A stretch of DNA of 64,000 nt from Geitlerinema sp. PCC 7407 (GTDB lineage: Bacteria; Cyanobacteriota; Cyanobacteriia; PCC-7407), in NCBI RefSeq assembly GCF_000317045.1, contig NC_019703.1:1662501-1726500 (forward strand), given 5' to 3'. A model generated the notes under the pieces. The model saw nothing but the letters and a program-made list of their open reading frames with translations, searched no databases and had not been told where the DNA came from. A program made the translations under genes and the position numbers. Positions 44,160 through 53,068 of the stretch are shown here, in pieces (the first letter of the stretch is position 1; every line of letters starts with the position of its first letter).

Positions 44160-45347
44160 ATGCCTCAAGTCCTCACAGTGTCTTGCAAGCTAGAAGTATT
44201 ACCGCAACAGGTTGAAAAGCTTGATGCGGTCCTTTCTGCCTTTGCAAAATGCTGTGAGTTCGTGAATGCTCAGACTCCCGAGAAACTGACTAATCAGATC
44301 GCCGTTCAGTCCCTGATTTACAAAGAGGCTAGAGCACACTCAGGCCTGTCTGCCCAGATGACCATCCACGCCATCCGGCGGGTTTGTGCCAATCGAAAGA
44401 CAGCCAAGCAAAAAGGAAGACCCGTCAAAGGATTTGCTCCCACCTCAGCCACCTATGACGCCCGAACATTCACCTTCAAAGAATCCGGCTGGATAGTCAG
44501 CCTGACGATGTTGAAAGGGCGAGAAAAGTTCAGACTGCATATCGGCAACTACCAAAAGCATCTCTTGCAGGGCCAGAATCCCAAATCAGCCACCCTGGTC
44601 AAACGAAAAGATGGCAGCTTCTATCTGCAAATCCAGCTAGAGTCTGAGCCCCCTGAGATTTCAGAGACAGACGAAGTATTAGGTGTAGATCTGGGACGAA
44701 CAGACATCGCCTGTACCTCTGAAGGTTCAAAGTTTAGCGGCAAGGAGGTCACGAAAGTCAGAGACCAGTACAGTCGTGTGCGAGCTTCGCTGCAACGCAA
44801 AGCGTCCAAAGGCACAAGATCTACTCGCAGACGAGCGAGACAGGTCTTGCAACGGTTGAGTGGACGAGAGCGAAGATTCCAAGCATGGCTCAACCACACC
44901 ATCAGCTATCGACTGATCCAGCAAGCAAAAAACAACCATCAAGCCATTGCTCTAGAGGACTTAACCGGCATCAGAGAGCGCACCAATCAGATGCCCCGCT
45001 CCAAGACAGAGCGCAGACGCAGCAACAGTTGGGCGTTTTATCAGCTACGCCAATTTCTGACCTATAAGGGCGTGAAGTTTGGCGTCAGCATCCGGTTTGT
45101 GGACCCTCGCTACACGTCTAAGACGTGCCATTGCTGCAAGGTGATTGGCAACCGGCAGGGCAAAAAGTTTGAGTGCTTGAACCAAAATTGCGGCTGGATT
45201 GGAGATGCGGATGTGAATGGGGCAAAAAATATTGCCACTTTGGGGCGCATCGTAAACGCGCCTAGAGGCTCCGAGATGATGTCTTGCTCTTTGCAGGATG
45301 TCGTTTTGAGGGCTACTGAAAGCTCCGTCCCTCTTAGGGCGGGGTAG
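44160..45347 (+). CDS. tnpB: TnpB RNA-guided nuclease (IS605-type OrfB)
   Basis: This 395-residue TnpB has an intact RuvC-like centre: first Asp in LGVDLGRTDIA, Glu in AIALEDLTGI and last Asp in GDADVNGAKNIA. The inserted zinc finger CHCCK...C..NCGW is complete. A helical N-terminal domain (about 1-130) is present. TnpB proteins use a guide RNA from the element's right end to cut DNA at the empty donor site and so help the element persist; they are ancestors of Cas12. The C-terminus (SVPLRAG) is encoded by the right-end hairpin. It appears functional. Confidence 0.93.
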   Translation: MPQVLTVSCKLEVLPQQVEKLDAVLSAFAKCCEFVNAQTPEKLTNQIAVQSLIYKEARAHSGLSAQMTIHAIRRVCANRKTAKQKGRPVKGFAPTSATYDARTFTFKESGWIVSLTMLKGREKFRLHIGNYQKHLLQGQNPKSATLVKRKDGSFYLQIQLESEPPEISETDEVLGVDLGRTDIACTSEGSKFSGKEVTKVRDQYSRVRASLQRKASKGTRSTRRRARQVLQRLSGRERRFQAWLNHTISYRLIQQAKNNHQAIALEDLTGIRERTNQMPRSKTERRRSNSWAFYQLRQFLTYKGVKFGVSIRFVDPRYTSKTCHCCKVIGNRQGKKFECLNQNCGWIGDADVNGAKNIATLGRIVNAPRGSEMMSCSLQDVVLRATESSVPLRAG

Positions 45348-45377
45348 TTTACTAAATGGGGTTTTGGGAATCTCGGC

Positions 45378-46451
45378 CTAGGCGACGCGCCGGGGCGATC
45401 GCCGCGCTGGCACGGACACCGCAGTTTCTCCGAGAACCTGGCCATAGGCCGCTTCGTAGCCATCCACCATGCACGCCACGCTGAAGCGATTCAGCACGTG
45501 ATCTCGGCAAGCTTGGCGCTGGAGGCTAGACACCTGGGCGATCGCCGCCTCCATCTCCGCCAGGCTCTCACAGACAAATCCCGTTTGTCCGTGGACGATC
45601 ACCTCGGGCACCGCGCCCAGATTCATCGCGATCACCGGCGTCCCGGTGGCCATGGACTCGATCATGACCAGCCCGAAGGGCTCGCGCCAGGTAATGGGAA
45701 ACAGCGTCGCCACCGCACCGCCCAGCAGTGCCGCTTTTTGGTCGTGGTCCAGCTCGCCTAGATACACGATCTGATCCCCGTCCAGCTGAGGGGCGATCGC
45801 CTCCTCAAAGAAAGCCCGATCCACCACATCCACCTTGCCCGCCATCTTCAGTTTCCAGCCCGTTTTGCGGGCCAGCTCGATGGCGTGATGGGGGCCTTTT
45901 TCCGGCGACAGGCGACCCAAAAAGGCCAGGTAGGGCTCCCCTTGGGGCTGCGCACAAAAGGGATAAGCTCCAGCGTCAATGCCGTTGTAGACATTGCTGG
46001 CGTAGTTCAGTTCTGGGCCGCCCTCGCGCTGAGACAAACTAATGCTGATATAGGACTGGGACCGATAGCGATCGAACACCTTGGCGTTGTCTGCCGAGAA
46101 GCGGCCGTGGAGGGTGTGCATCGCTGGGGTCTTGAGCAGATGGGCGATGGGCAAAGCCGACAGCCCCGTGTGGAAGTGGATCAGGTCAAACTGATCGGCC
46201 AGATCGCCCACGCTGGCCAGCTGCAAATATTCGTAGATCCCGGGTTCCTTGACCGACGGATCGAGGCGAATCGCCCGGGGCACGGCGGAAATCAGCTTAG
46301 CCTGGGTTTCGGAGTCTCCCGACGCAAACAAGGTGACCTCGTGGCCGCGCCGCACCAGCTCATCAGTCAGATGGGCAACCACCAACTCAATGCCACCGTA
46401 GCCGGGAGGCGGAACTCGCTCCCATAGAGGCGCAACTTGAGCAATCCGCAT
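45378..46451 (-). CDS. GT4-family glycosyltransferase (paralogue 1)
   Basis: This is a GT-B fold glycosyltransferase of 357 residues. The N-terminal glycine-rich PLWERVPPPGYGGIELVV is the acceptor-side loop. NVYNGIDAGAYPF, FLGRLSPEKGPHHAIELARK and the donor-side EPFGLVMIESMATGTPVIA (EX7E motif) are GT4 hallmarks. The donor sugar is unknown. It is about 60-70 percent identical by eye to the next gene on the same strand, a tandem duplication. The two are separated by 144 bases and probably co-transcribed from upstream of 47702. Confidence 0.88.
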   Translation of the reverse strand: MRIAQVAPLWERVPPPGYGGIELVVAHLTDELVRRGHEVTLFASGDSETQAKLISAVPRAIRLDPSVKEPGIYEYLQLASVGDLADQFDLIHFHTGLSALPIAHLLKTPAMHTLHGRFSADNAKVFDRYRSQSYISISLSQREGGPELNYASNVYNGIDAGAYPFCAQPQGEPYLAFLGRLSPEKGPHHAIELARKTGWKLKMAGKVDVVDRAFFEEAIAPQLDGDQIVYLGELDHDQKAALLGGAVATLFPITWREPFGLVMIESMATGTPVIAMNLGAVPEVIVHGQTGFVCESLAEMEAAIAQVSSLQRQACRDHVLNRFSVACMVDGYEAAYGQVLGETAVSVPARRSPRRVA

Positions 46452-46595
46452 ACAACGTGAGACCTCACAAAAAACGAGAGTAGGGGATAGCGCCTGTCAT
46501 GGAGGGCCCAAGCAGAGATGCTCTGAGGCCTGCCCATGACAGCGATCCCGATTAAAGGAACAGGGTGAGAGGACCAGGGTTAGGCAAAGCGGGAG

Positions 46596-47702
46596 TTAGA
46601 GAGAGGTGTAGAAAGAGGTCGAGGCGGGGCTGCCGGAGCCAGCGCTCGGCGCGTGATGGCCATTGTTGACAAAGCGCTGAGCCATCACCTGCCGGTAGAC
46701 CGCTTCGTAGCCGTCCACCATCTGCTTGACGCTGAAGTGGGTCAGCACGTGCTCGCGGCAGACCATTCGGTCAAGGCTGCCAGCCCGGGCGATCGCCGCC
46801 GGATAGTCCTCCAGGCGATCGCACAGGAACCCGGTCTGTCCATGGCGAATCACCTCCGTCGTCGAGCCCATGCGCATCGCGATCACCGGCGTCCCGGTGG
46901 CCATGGACTCCACCATGACCAGCCCAAAGGGCTCGCGCCAGGTAATCGGGAACAGCGTCGCCACCGCGCCGCCCAGCAGGGCCGTTTTTTCGCTGTGGGT
47001 GACTTCCCCGAGATACTCGATCTGCTGGCCGTCGATTAGGGGCTTAATTTCGGACTCGTAATAGCCCACGTCAACGGGGTCTACTTTCCCGGCCATCTTG
47101 AGCTTCCAGCCAGCTTGACGGGCGATCGCGATCGCGTGGTGCGCCCCCTTCTCCGGCGAGATCCGCCCCACAAAAGCCAGATAGGGCGACTCATCTGGCT
47201 GGGCGTGGAAGGGGTACTGGCTGGTATCAATGCCGTTGTAGACCGTCGCCGCGTAGTTTAGGCCGAGACGCTCCTCTCGCTGAGCATCGGAGATGCTGAC
47301 AAAAGGCTGGCGACGAGCGTGGACAAAAAGCTTTTCGTTGTCCGGCGTGAAGATGCCGTGCAGGGTATGCACTGTGGGCGTCTTGACGAGCTTGGCGTAG
47401 GGCAAGCCCGCACAGCACATGTGAGAGTGAATGACGTCAAAGTCGGCGGCGCGATCGTAGACGCTGCTCAAGTGCAGCATTTCATAAATGCCGTACTCGC
47501 GAATGCTGGAGTCTAGGCGGAGCGCTCGGGGGTGAACCGACGACAGTTTGGCGGTGGTGATGGAGTCTCCAGAAGCGAAGAGCGTGACTTCATGACCCCG
47601 CCGCACCAACTCTTCAGTCAAGAGGCTAACGATGAGTTCAATCCCACCGTAGGCAGGGGGGGGAACTCGCTCCCATAGCGGGGCTACCTGTGCAATTCGC
47701 AC
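46596..47702 (-). CDS. GT4-family glycosyltransferase (paralogue 2)
   Basis: This 368-residue GT-B enzyme starts with the same MRIAQVAPLWERVPPP as its downstream paralogue. It carries TVYNGIDTSQYPF, FVGRISPEKGAHHAIAIARQ and REPFGLVMVESMATGTPVIA with the EX7E pair. The last ~20 residues (SAGSGSPASTSF) are a low-complexity tail absent from paralogue 1. It likely transfers a sugar to a lipid or polysaccharide acceptor at the inner membrane. GAGG eight bases before the ATG supports the start. Confidence 0.88.
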   Translation of the reverse strand: MRIAQVAPLWERVPPPAYGGIELIVSLLTEELVRRGHEVTLFASGDSITTAKLSSVHPRALRLDSSIREYGIYEMLHLSSVYDRAADFDVIHSHMCCAGLPYAKLVKTPTVHTLHGIFTPDNEKLFVHARRQPFVSISDAQREERLGLNYAATVYNGIDTSQYPFHAQPDESPYLAFVGRISPEKGAHHAIAIARQAGWKLKMAGKVDPVDVGYYESEIKPLIDGQQIEYLGEVTHSEKTALLGGAVATLFPITWREPFGLVMVESMATGTPVIAMRMGSTTEVIRHGQTGFLCDRLEDYPAAIARAGSLDRMVCREHVLTHFSVKQMVDGYEAVYRQVMAQRFVNNGHHAPSAGSGSPASTSFYTSL

Positions 47703-48181
47703 TGTGAACCTCCTCGTGATCGGTAAATTGAATTAGGTTCAGGTAGACAGCTGTCAAGCGTTGCAACGCGCTGAAATCTCTCGATAGCGTCCGAGAGGGG
47801 ACGAAATGCGATCGCATTCGTCGCAATTTACGTCAAAGTTTACGAATTCTCTTGCGGGTGTATCTCATCCTTACGATGGAAAGACGATGAGAGGGGCACT
47901 GCTGCTCATTGTTGCCTCAAATTTCCAAGAATTAAGAAACGTGAGGAATTTGCTAAAGGTTTTAACACCCTTATTCCCAGTTCTCCAACTGACTTTTTTG
48001 GGCCTTTTGAAAGAGTTTTAGGGAGTTTTGCGGCCTTTAGTGGTGCTTTCAGGGCATTTGCGCTGAGAAAGGCTGGAAATCACCGGATTAGACCGATCGC
48101 CGGTCAAAAAGGCTGCTAAAATCCGTAGATTTATTGGCAAATTCTGGCTAATTGAGCGACATTAAGACTTTTTTCAGTTCT
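47703..48181. other. 479-base intergenic region
   Basis: It lies upstream of the glycosyltransferase pair and downstream of the FGGY kinase. The first third (47703-47830) should contain the promoter of the pair; the rest has no convincing gene. A frame at 47806-48021 translates to an unrecognised hydrophobic product and is not called. Confidence 0.4.
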
Positions 48182-49483
48182 TTATTCGCCCAAGCGCGTC
48201 TCTGCTCCCTCAGGCGCGCCCACAAGCCCCGCTGCAAGGCAGGCGGTCCCGTAGGCGGCTTCGGTGTGGGGCGAGGACCGCACCGGCACCCCCAAATAGC
48301 GCGATCGCATTTCGGTCCAGACTGCGTTGCGCGCACCGCCCCCCGCCGTGTACACCCGCTGGACGGGCGAGGCTCCGAGGGCGCTCAGCCGCTCGTAGGC
48401 GCTGGCTTCGATGCGAGCGATCCCCTCCAGCAGCCCCTGCAAAAACCGGCGATCGTCTGCGGGGCGGGGCGTCAGCCGGGGCAAAAGCCGGGGATCATTG
48501 TGGGGAAAGCGTTCCCCCGGCGCGAGCAGCGGGTAATAGTCTAGACCGCTGTCCTGGTGGGGATCGATCTGCTGGGACAACAATGTCAGGGTTTCATCAT
48601 CAAAAAAATGGCGCAGCACGGCTCCCCCAGTGTTAGAAGCGCCCCCCACCAGCCAGCGATCGCCCAGGCGATGGCTATAGATGCCGTAGCGCGGATCGTC
48701 GACGCGGCGATCGCTCACCAGCTTGACCACCAGGGTGGAGCCCAGGGAGGTGACGGCCTCGCCCGGACGTTCAGCGCCGCTGGCCCAAAAGGCGGCGATG
48801 CTGTCGGTGGTGCCCGCGTAGATTTGGCACTGGGGCGGCAGGCCAAAGCCCTGGGCGATCGCGCCCTGGAGCGGACCGATGGGATCGCCGGGAGCCAAAA
48901 CGTGAGGCAGCCGCAGCCCGGGCATGAGAGTGTCGAGGGCATCGGTGAGCCACTGGGGATAGGCCAGGGCCGCCACGTCGTAGCCCAGCTTCAGGGCGTT
49001 GTGGTAGTCGCTGATCCCCAGCCGTCCGTGGAGCCAGAAGCTCAGCCAGTCCGCCTGGTGCAGTAAATAGATCGACTTTGCGCCAGTTGTGAGGCCCTGG
49101 CGGCGCCACCACAGCAGCTTGGCCAGGGACGAGGTGGCGCTCAGGACAGTGTGGCCCGCTGGAGCGATCGCCCGCACGTGGTCAAGCACCGTTGCGCCTC
49201 GGCCATCGTTATATAGGATGGGAGCAGCCAAGGGCTGACCGGCCCCATCGCACAGCAAAACCGTCGAAGAGGTCCCATTGAGGGCGATCGCCGTGATTTG
49301 CTGGCGAATTTCTGGCGGAAGCTGCCCCAAAAGGTCAAATAAAGCGCTTTTCCAGCGCTCGGGGTCGGTGATAGCGGATCCGGTGAAGTGGCAGACGGCT
49401 TCTGCCCGGAGCGCGCCTGCCCCATCCAGGGCGATCGCCCGTGCCCCCGACGTCCCAAAATCAAACCCCAGCGCCAGCGCCAT
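48182..49483 (-). CDS. FGGY-family sugar kinase, probable D-ribulose kinase
   Basis: This is an ATP-dependent carbohydrate kinase of the hexokinase/actin fold. The N-terminal phosphate motif is ALGFDFGTSGARAIALD, with NGTSSTVLLCD after it and the C-terminal adenosine motif RVYTAGGGARNAVWTEMRSRYLGVPV. At 433 residues it is shorter than xylulokinase (about 480-500) and matches the cyanobacterial/plant group shown to phosphorylate D-ribulose. That substrate is inferred from the family. The upstream gene starts 54 bases away on the other strand, so they share a short divergent promoter region. Confidence 0.82.
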   Translation of the reverse strand: MALALGFDFGTSGARAIALDGAGALRAEAVCHFTGSAITDPERWKSALFDLLGQLPPEIRQQITAIALNGTSSTVLLCDGAGQPLAAPILYNDGRGATVLDHVRAIAPAGHTVLSATSSLAKLLWWRRQGLTTGAKSIYLLHQADWLSFWLHGRLGISDYHNALKLGYDVAALAYPQWLTDALDTLMPGLRLPHVLAPGDPIGPLQGAIAQGFGLPPQCQIYAGTTDSIAAFWASGAERPGEAVTSLGSTLVVKLVSDRRVDDPRYGIYSHRLGDRWLVGGASNTGGAVLRHFFDDETLTLLSQQIDPHQDSGLDYYPLLAPGERFPHNDPRLLPRLTPRPADDRRFLQGLLEGIARIEASAYERLSALGASPVQRVYTAGGGARNAVWTEMRSRYLGVPVRSSPHTEAAYGTACLAAGLVGAPEGAETRLGE

Positions 49484-49537
49484 CCCGTTGTCTTCTCCGT
49501 TGCTCAGCTTTCACATCATCTCAAAGCGAGGCCTTCC

Positions 49538-51685
49538 ATGGTCCAGTCTCCGTCCACCATCCTTTATGTCAATGGCCTGCGCGGCAGCGACAGCGCCCCC
49601 GGCACCGCCAGCGCTCCCCTAAAAACCGTGAGCCGCGCTCTGGCTCAGGCCCGCGCTGGCGCAGTGATTCGGGTTGCTCCGGGCACCTACCGCGCCAGCA
49701 GCGGCGAAACCTTTCCGCTGGGGGTGCCCGCTGGGGTGCAGGTGGTCGGCGACGAGGGCAGTCAGGGCAGCAGCGTGATCCTGGAGGGCAGCGGTCTCCG
49801 GCCCACCCTGGACGGAGACCAGCAAATCACTGTGCTGTTGGGCGATCGCAGCGAACTGCGCGGCGTCACGGTGATCAATCCCGCCACGAGCGGCACCGGC
49901 GTCTGGATCCAGGGCAACGACGCCCCCACCCTCGCCCACTGCACCCTCAAAAACTGCCAGCGCGAAGGAGTGGTTGTGACGGGCAATGCGCGCCCCTTAG
50001 TCCAGAACTGCGTTTTTGTGGCCAATGGCTCCTGCGGCCTGGCCATGGATCGCAACGCCAAGGGCGAGCTGCGGGAGAACCGCTTTCAAAATACGGGCTA
50101 CGGCGCTTCCCTCAAGGCTGACGCCGCGCCGCTGCTGGTGGGCAACAGCTTCACCGAAAATCGCTCGGGCCTGGTGCTGGCCGGAGAAAGCCGCCCGGTC
50201 CTGCGCAACAACCGCTTTGAGAACAATCGCGAAGCGGGCCTCGTGGCGACCCAAATGGCCCTGCCAGATCTGGGCCAAGGCCAAGACCCCGGCGGCAATT
50301 TCTTTCGCGGCAACGGCGCGCTCGATCTGCACAATGCCACCACGCTGAACGTTTTGTCGGTGGGCAACCACCTCAACCCCACCCGCGTGAAGGGCAGCGT
50401 CGCCTTCGAGGCGAATCAGATTTTGGTGCCCAACCCCAGTCTGAGCCCGCTGCCAGCGCCGTCGTCGAGCCCCACCCCGGCCCCGAGCCCCACGACGCCA
50501 CTGCCCACGGCGATCGCCTCTGGATTTAGCGATCTGCAAGGACACTGGGCGGCGGGGTTTGTCCAGGGCTTGGCGAGTCGGGGGTTGGTGAGCGGCTTTG
50601 AAGATGGCACCTTCCGGCCCAATGAGAAGCTGACCCGCGCCCAGTACGCGGCGCTGGTGTCTCAGGTGTTTGATCAGCCGCTGGTGCTGCCGGAGCCGAG
50701 CTTTGAGGATGTGGCGGCGGACTTTTGGGGGCGGGGGGCGATCGCCAAGGCCAGCCGAATGGGCTTTGTGTCGGGCTTTCCGGACAACACCTTTCGGCCC
50801 AACCAAAACCTGACCCGCGTCCAGGCTGTGGTCTCTCTGATCAGCGGTCTCAAGCTGACGGGCGGCTCTCCCAACTCGCTGCTGGTGTTTGACGATCGCG
50901 CCCAGATCCCCAGCTACGCCGCCGACGAGGTCGCCGCTGCCGTCGATCGCCGGATGGTGGTCAGCTATCCCAATGTGGCCCAGCTCGATCCCCTGCGAGA
51001 CATCACCCGCGCCGAAGTCGTCGCCCTGGTCTACCAAAGCCTGGTGGTCCAGGGGCGGGTGCCAGCGCTTGCCTCTCCCTATATTGTCCAGCCGGACCCC
51101 GTCAGCCCCACCTTCAGCGACATCGAGGGGCACTGGGCGGCGGACTTCATTCGCGCTTTGGCGAGCCAGCGGCTGATCAGCGGCCTGCCCAACGGCACCT
51201 TCCAGCCCGAGAGCACCATGAGCCGAGCCCAGTATGCGGCCCTCTTGGCCAAGGCTCTCGACCCGGCGCCCCTGCGGCCCAGCCTTGAGTTTCAGGATGT
51301 GCCGGCGGATTTCTGGGCCTACGGGGCCATCGACCGAGCCTATCGCGGCGGCTTCCTGGCGGGGGTTTCGGAGAGCCGCTTTGCGCCGAACCGGACCCTG
51401 CCGAGGGTGCAGGTGATCGTGAGTCTGGCCAGCGGCCTGAATCTGCCGCCCGTTGAGGAGTCGGTGCTCGATCGCTTTGGCGATCGCGCCCAGATTCCTG
51501 GCTATGCCCGGGCTGCCGTCGCCGCCGCGACCCAGGGCCGCCTGGTGGTGAGCTATCCCAGCGCGGACCGGCTAAGCCCCAATCGAGACGCGACCCGCGC
51601 CGAGGTGGCGGCCATGGTCTACCAAGCGCTGGTCTATCAGGGCCGCCTAGGGGCGATCGCCTCTCCTCATATCGTCACCCCCTAA
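49538..51685 (+). CDS. Surface beta-helix (DUF1565) protein with six SLH domains
   Basis: This 715-residue protein begins with a DUF1565-like segment (STILYVNGLRGSDSAPGTAS) and pectate-lyase-type repeats forming a right-handed beta-helix to about residue 290. A Pro/Ser/Thr linker follows, then six SLH repeats in two triplets (for example FSDLQGHWAAGFVQGLASRG, FEDVAADFWGRGAI, FDDRAQIPSYAADEV; then FSDIEGHWAADFI and its followers). SLH triplets bind wall polymers. The ATG at 49538 was chosen because the upstream frame overlaps the divergent kinase and is not signal-like. No classical signal peptide is visible, which is odd for a surface protein. Confidence 0.85.
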   Translation: MVQSPSTILYVNGLRGSDSAPGTASAPLKTVSRALAQARAGAVIRVAPGTYRASSGETFPLGVPAGVQVVGDEGSQGSSVILEGSGLRPTLDGDQQITVLLGDRSELRGVTVINPATSGTGVWIQGNDAPTLAHCTLKNCQREGVVVTGNARPLVQNCVFVANGSCGLAMDRNAKGELRENRFQNTGYGASLKADAAPLLVGNSFTENRSGLVLAGESRPVLRNNRFENNREAGLVATQMALPDLGQGQDPGGNFFRGNGALDLHNATTLNVLSVGNHLNPTRVKGSVAFEANQILVPNPSLSPLPAPSSSPTPAPSPTTPLPTAIASGFSDLQGHWAAGFVQGLASRGLVSGFEDGTFRPNEKLTRAQYAALVSQVFDQPLVLPEPSFEDVAADFWGRGAIAKASRMGFVSGFPDNTFRPNQNLTRVQAVVSLISGLKLTGGSPNSLLVFDDRAQIPSYAADEVAAAVDRRMVVSYPNVAQLDPLRDITRAEVVALVYQSLVVQGRVPALASPYIVQPDPVSPTFSDIEGHWAADFIRALASQRLISGLPNGTFQPESTMSRAQYAALLAKALDPAPLRPSLEFQDVPADFWAYGAIDRAYRGGFLAGVSESRFAPNRTLPRVQVIVSLASGLNLPPVEESVLDRFGDRAQIPGYARAAVAAATQGRLVVSYPSADRLSPNRDATRAEVAAMVYQALVYQGRLGAIASPHIVTP

Positions 51686-52033
51686 TCTTTCTCGATCTTG
51701 ATCCCCAGAGCCTGGGACTTGATCCCCAATTTGTTCTTGCTTTCTTCGAAATGCAGCAGAGCGGCCCGTAAACAGCCGTTTTGTTGCATTTTTTAATCAA
51801 AATCAACCAAACGCTAAAGCTTCTCACAATTTACTGTGCCCAAGACCCTCCCTGCGAGACAGCTAAAAAGACAGGAAACCTTGACACAGTCGCTGAGAAG
51901 CCCCGCATTTCTTCCAGAAAAACTTCTCATTTTTAGAGCATTTTATTTACCTTTTATTATGAGATTTAATGATTTTTGTTAAGATTATTAAATTGACAGG
52001 CGACCAATCCCCCTTGTTCTGGAGAGAAACGAC
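51686..52033 (+). other. 348-base intergenic region before doxX
   Basis: A CCCAG-AGC-CTGGG hairpin near 51706 may end the SLH gene. From 51770 on, the sequence is AT-rich and should contain the doxX promoter. CTGGAGAGAAACGAC gives the doxX ribosome site. No gene is seen. Confidence 0.4.
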
Positions 52034-52573
52034 ATGGCACTCACTCAGCGTCTGAGCGGCTGGACTGCCCTCGCCCTGCAGCCCACCTTCGCCCCGAGCT
52101 ATCTATCCCAAATCGGCTGGACTGTTTTGCGCCTCGTGGTGGGGATCATGATGATCCACAACGGCCTCGATAAACTTGGCAACATCGAAGGCTTTGCGGA
52201 AGCCTACGTGAAAGTCATCGGCTTGCCGTTTCCCATCTTTTTTAGCTATTGCGCTGCCTACACCGAGCTGATCGCAGCTCCTCTGCTGGCGCTGGGTTTC
52301 CTGACGCGACCGGCTGCGGCGGGCCTCTTTGGCACCATGCTGGTGGCGATGTACCACCATGTCCTGGTGGCGGGCTTCAGCATTCCGTATCTGGAGCTGT
52401 CGTCCATCTATGCGGCCTGCTTCCTGTTTTTCCTGATCAATGGCGCGGGCCTGTTCTCCGTTGACTCGCTCCTGAGCGGCTGGCTCAGCGCTGCGGTCCG
52501 CGACACCCAAGACAGCCAGCTCCGCTCTCTAGAAAAGTCCTATCAAACTTCGGAAGTGGTTTCTGAAAAATAG
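52034..52573 (+). CDS. DoxX-family membrane protein
   Basis: This 179-residue protein has four predicted helices. It matches the DoxX/YphA family: VLRLVVGIMMIHNGLDKLGNIEGFAEAYVK, then AAYTELIAAPLLALGFLTRPAAAGLF and a third/fourth helix region with YAACFLFFLINGAGLFSVDSLL. DoxX proteins are linked to redox and quinone chemistry, but specific roles are rarely known. It is convergent with the next gene across a long terminator hairpin. Intact, normal length. Confidence 0.88.
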   Translation: MALTQRLSGWTALALQPTFAPSYLSQIGWTVLRLVVGIMMIHNGLDKLGNIEGFAEAYVKVIGLPFPIFFSYCAAYTELIAAPLLALGFLTRPAAAGLFGTMLVAMYHHVLVAGFSIPYLELSSIYAACFLFFLINGAGLFSVDSLLSGWLSAAVRDTQDSQLRSLEKSYQTSEVVSEK

Positions 52574-52649
52574 GATGGTGGTGCCGTCCCGGCTCGCTCG
52601 GATGCGCTGTTAGCAGCGACTTCAGAAAGACCTAGTTAAAACCCAAAAC

Positions 52650-52688
52650 AAAGGGGTTGTCGATCACGCGGTGATGACAACCCCTTTT
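52650..52688. terminator. Bidirectional terminator
   Basis: A 17-bp stem with a single bulged G at 52662 (AAAGGGGTTGTC with GACAACCCCTTT, then ATCAC with GTGAT), loop GCG. The T-run on the plus strand follows (TTTTCTT). It lies between the convergent doxX and 52748 genes. Confidence 0.85.
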
Positions 52689-52747
52689 CTTGTAGTGACA
52701 TTTGGGTCTGAAGGAAGCGGGCGATCGCCCTTTAACTTTGTCGTGAG

Positions 52748-53068
52748 TCAAAACTCTGCGTCGTGCCACAGGTGCTGATTGCTGCGGGAGCCGCTGCGGT
52801 GTTTCTGGACGGGGACAACGGTCAGGACATCCCGGTTGAGCAAAATTTTGATTTGGTGAGCGAGGCGCAGTTGAGCGATGGGCTCGACAAGAGAAGATTG
52901 AGCGGCGATCAGTGCGTTGGCTGTTTCGAGGTCGAAGCATCGAACGTTGAAGGTGCCCCACCAACGGGAAACCTTGCATCGGCGCAGGGGTTGCAGTTGC
53001 TGGAGCGGCTGCGGATCTTCCCGATAGAAGTCGAAAATAAGCTGAGTTAGCTGGGAATAGAGATTCAT
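52748..53068 (-). CDS. Conserved small protein of unknown function, 106 aa
   Basis: The ATG at 53068 (MNLYSQLTQLIFDFYRED) gives a compact protein: a helical N-terminus, then CKVSRWWGTFNVRCFDLETANALIAAQSSLVEPIAQLRLAHQIKILLNRDVLTVVPVQ, read in pieces with strand-helix-strand character. A longer frame starts at 53107, but the extra 13 residues are unlikely. I recognise it only as a conserved cyanobacterial hypothetical. The antisense frame on the plus strand (52763-53050) is rejected. Near the doxX terminator, with backbone codon use. Confidence 0.65.
   Translation of the reverse strand: MNLYSQLTQLIFDFYREDPQPLQQLQPLRRCKVSRWWGTFNVRCFDLETANALIAAQSSLVEPIAQLRLAHQIKILLNRDVLTVVPVQKHRSGSRSNQHLWHDAEF

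Larger units (their letters stand above)
44048..45360 (+). mobile_element. IS200/IS605-group element carrying only tnpB
   Basis: The element contains a complete tnpB but no tnpA, so it depends on a transposase in trans. Matching subterminal hairpin motifs mark the ends: TCCCTCTTCAGGGTAGGG at the left (about 44054-44071) and TCCCTCTTAGGGCGGGG at the right (45328-45344, inside the last tnpB codons). The exact ends are not determined. The 3' end of tnpB should also encode the omega (guide) RNA, whose guide part would be the sequence just outside the right end. Confidence 0.75.

Noticed and set aside
47806-48021. ORF of 71 aa between the glycosyltransferases and the kinase
   Set aside because: No ribosome site and no recognisable product.
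49388-49537. N-terminal extension of the SLH protein
   Set aside because: It overlaps the divergent kinase gene and translates to a basic proline-rich stretch that is not a signal peptide.
52763-53050. Plus-strand ORF of 95 aa
   Set aside because: Antisense to the conserved 52748-53068 protein.
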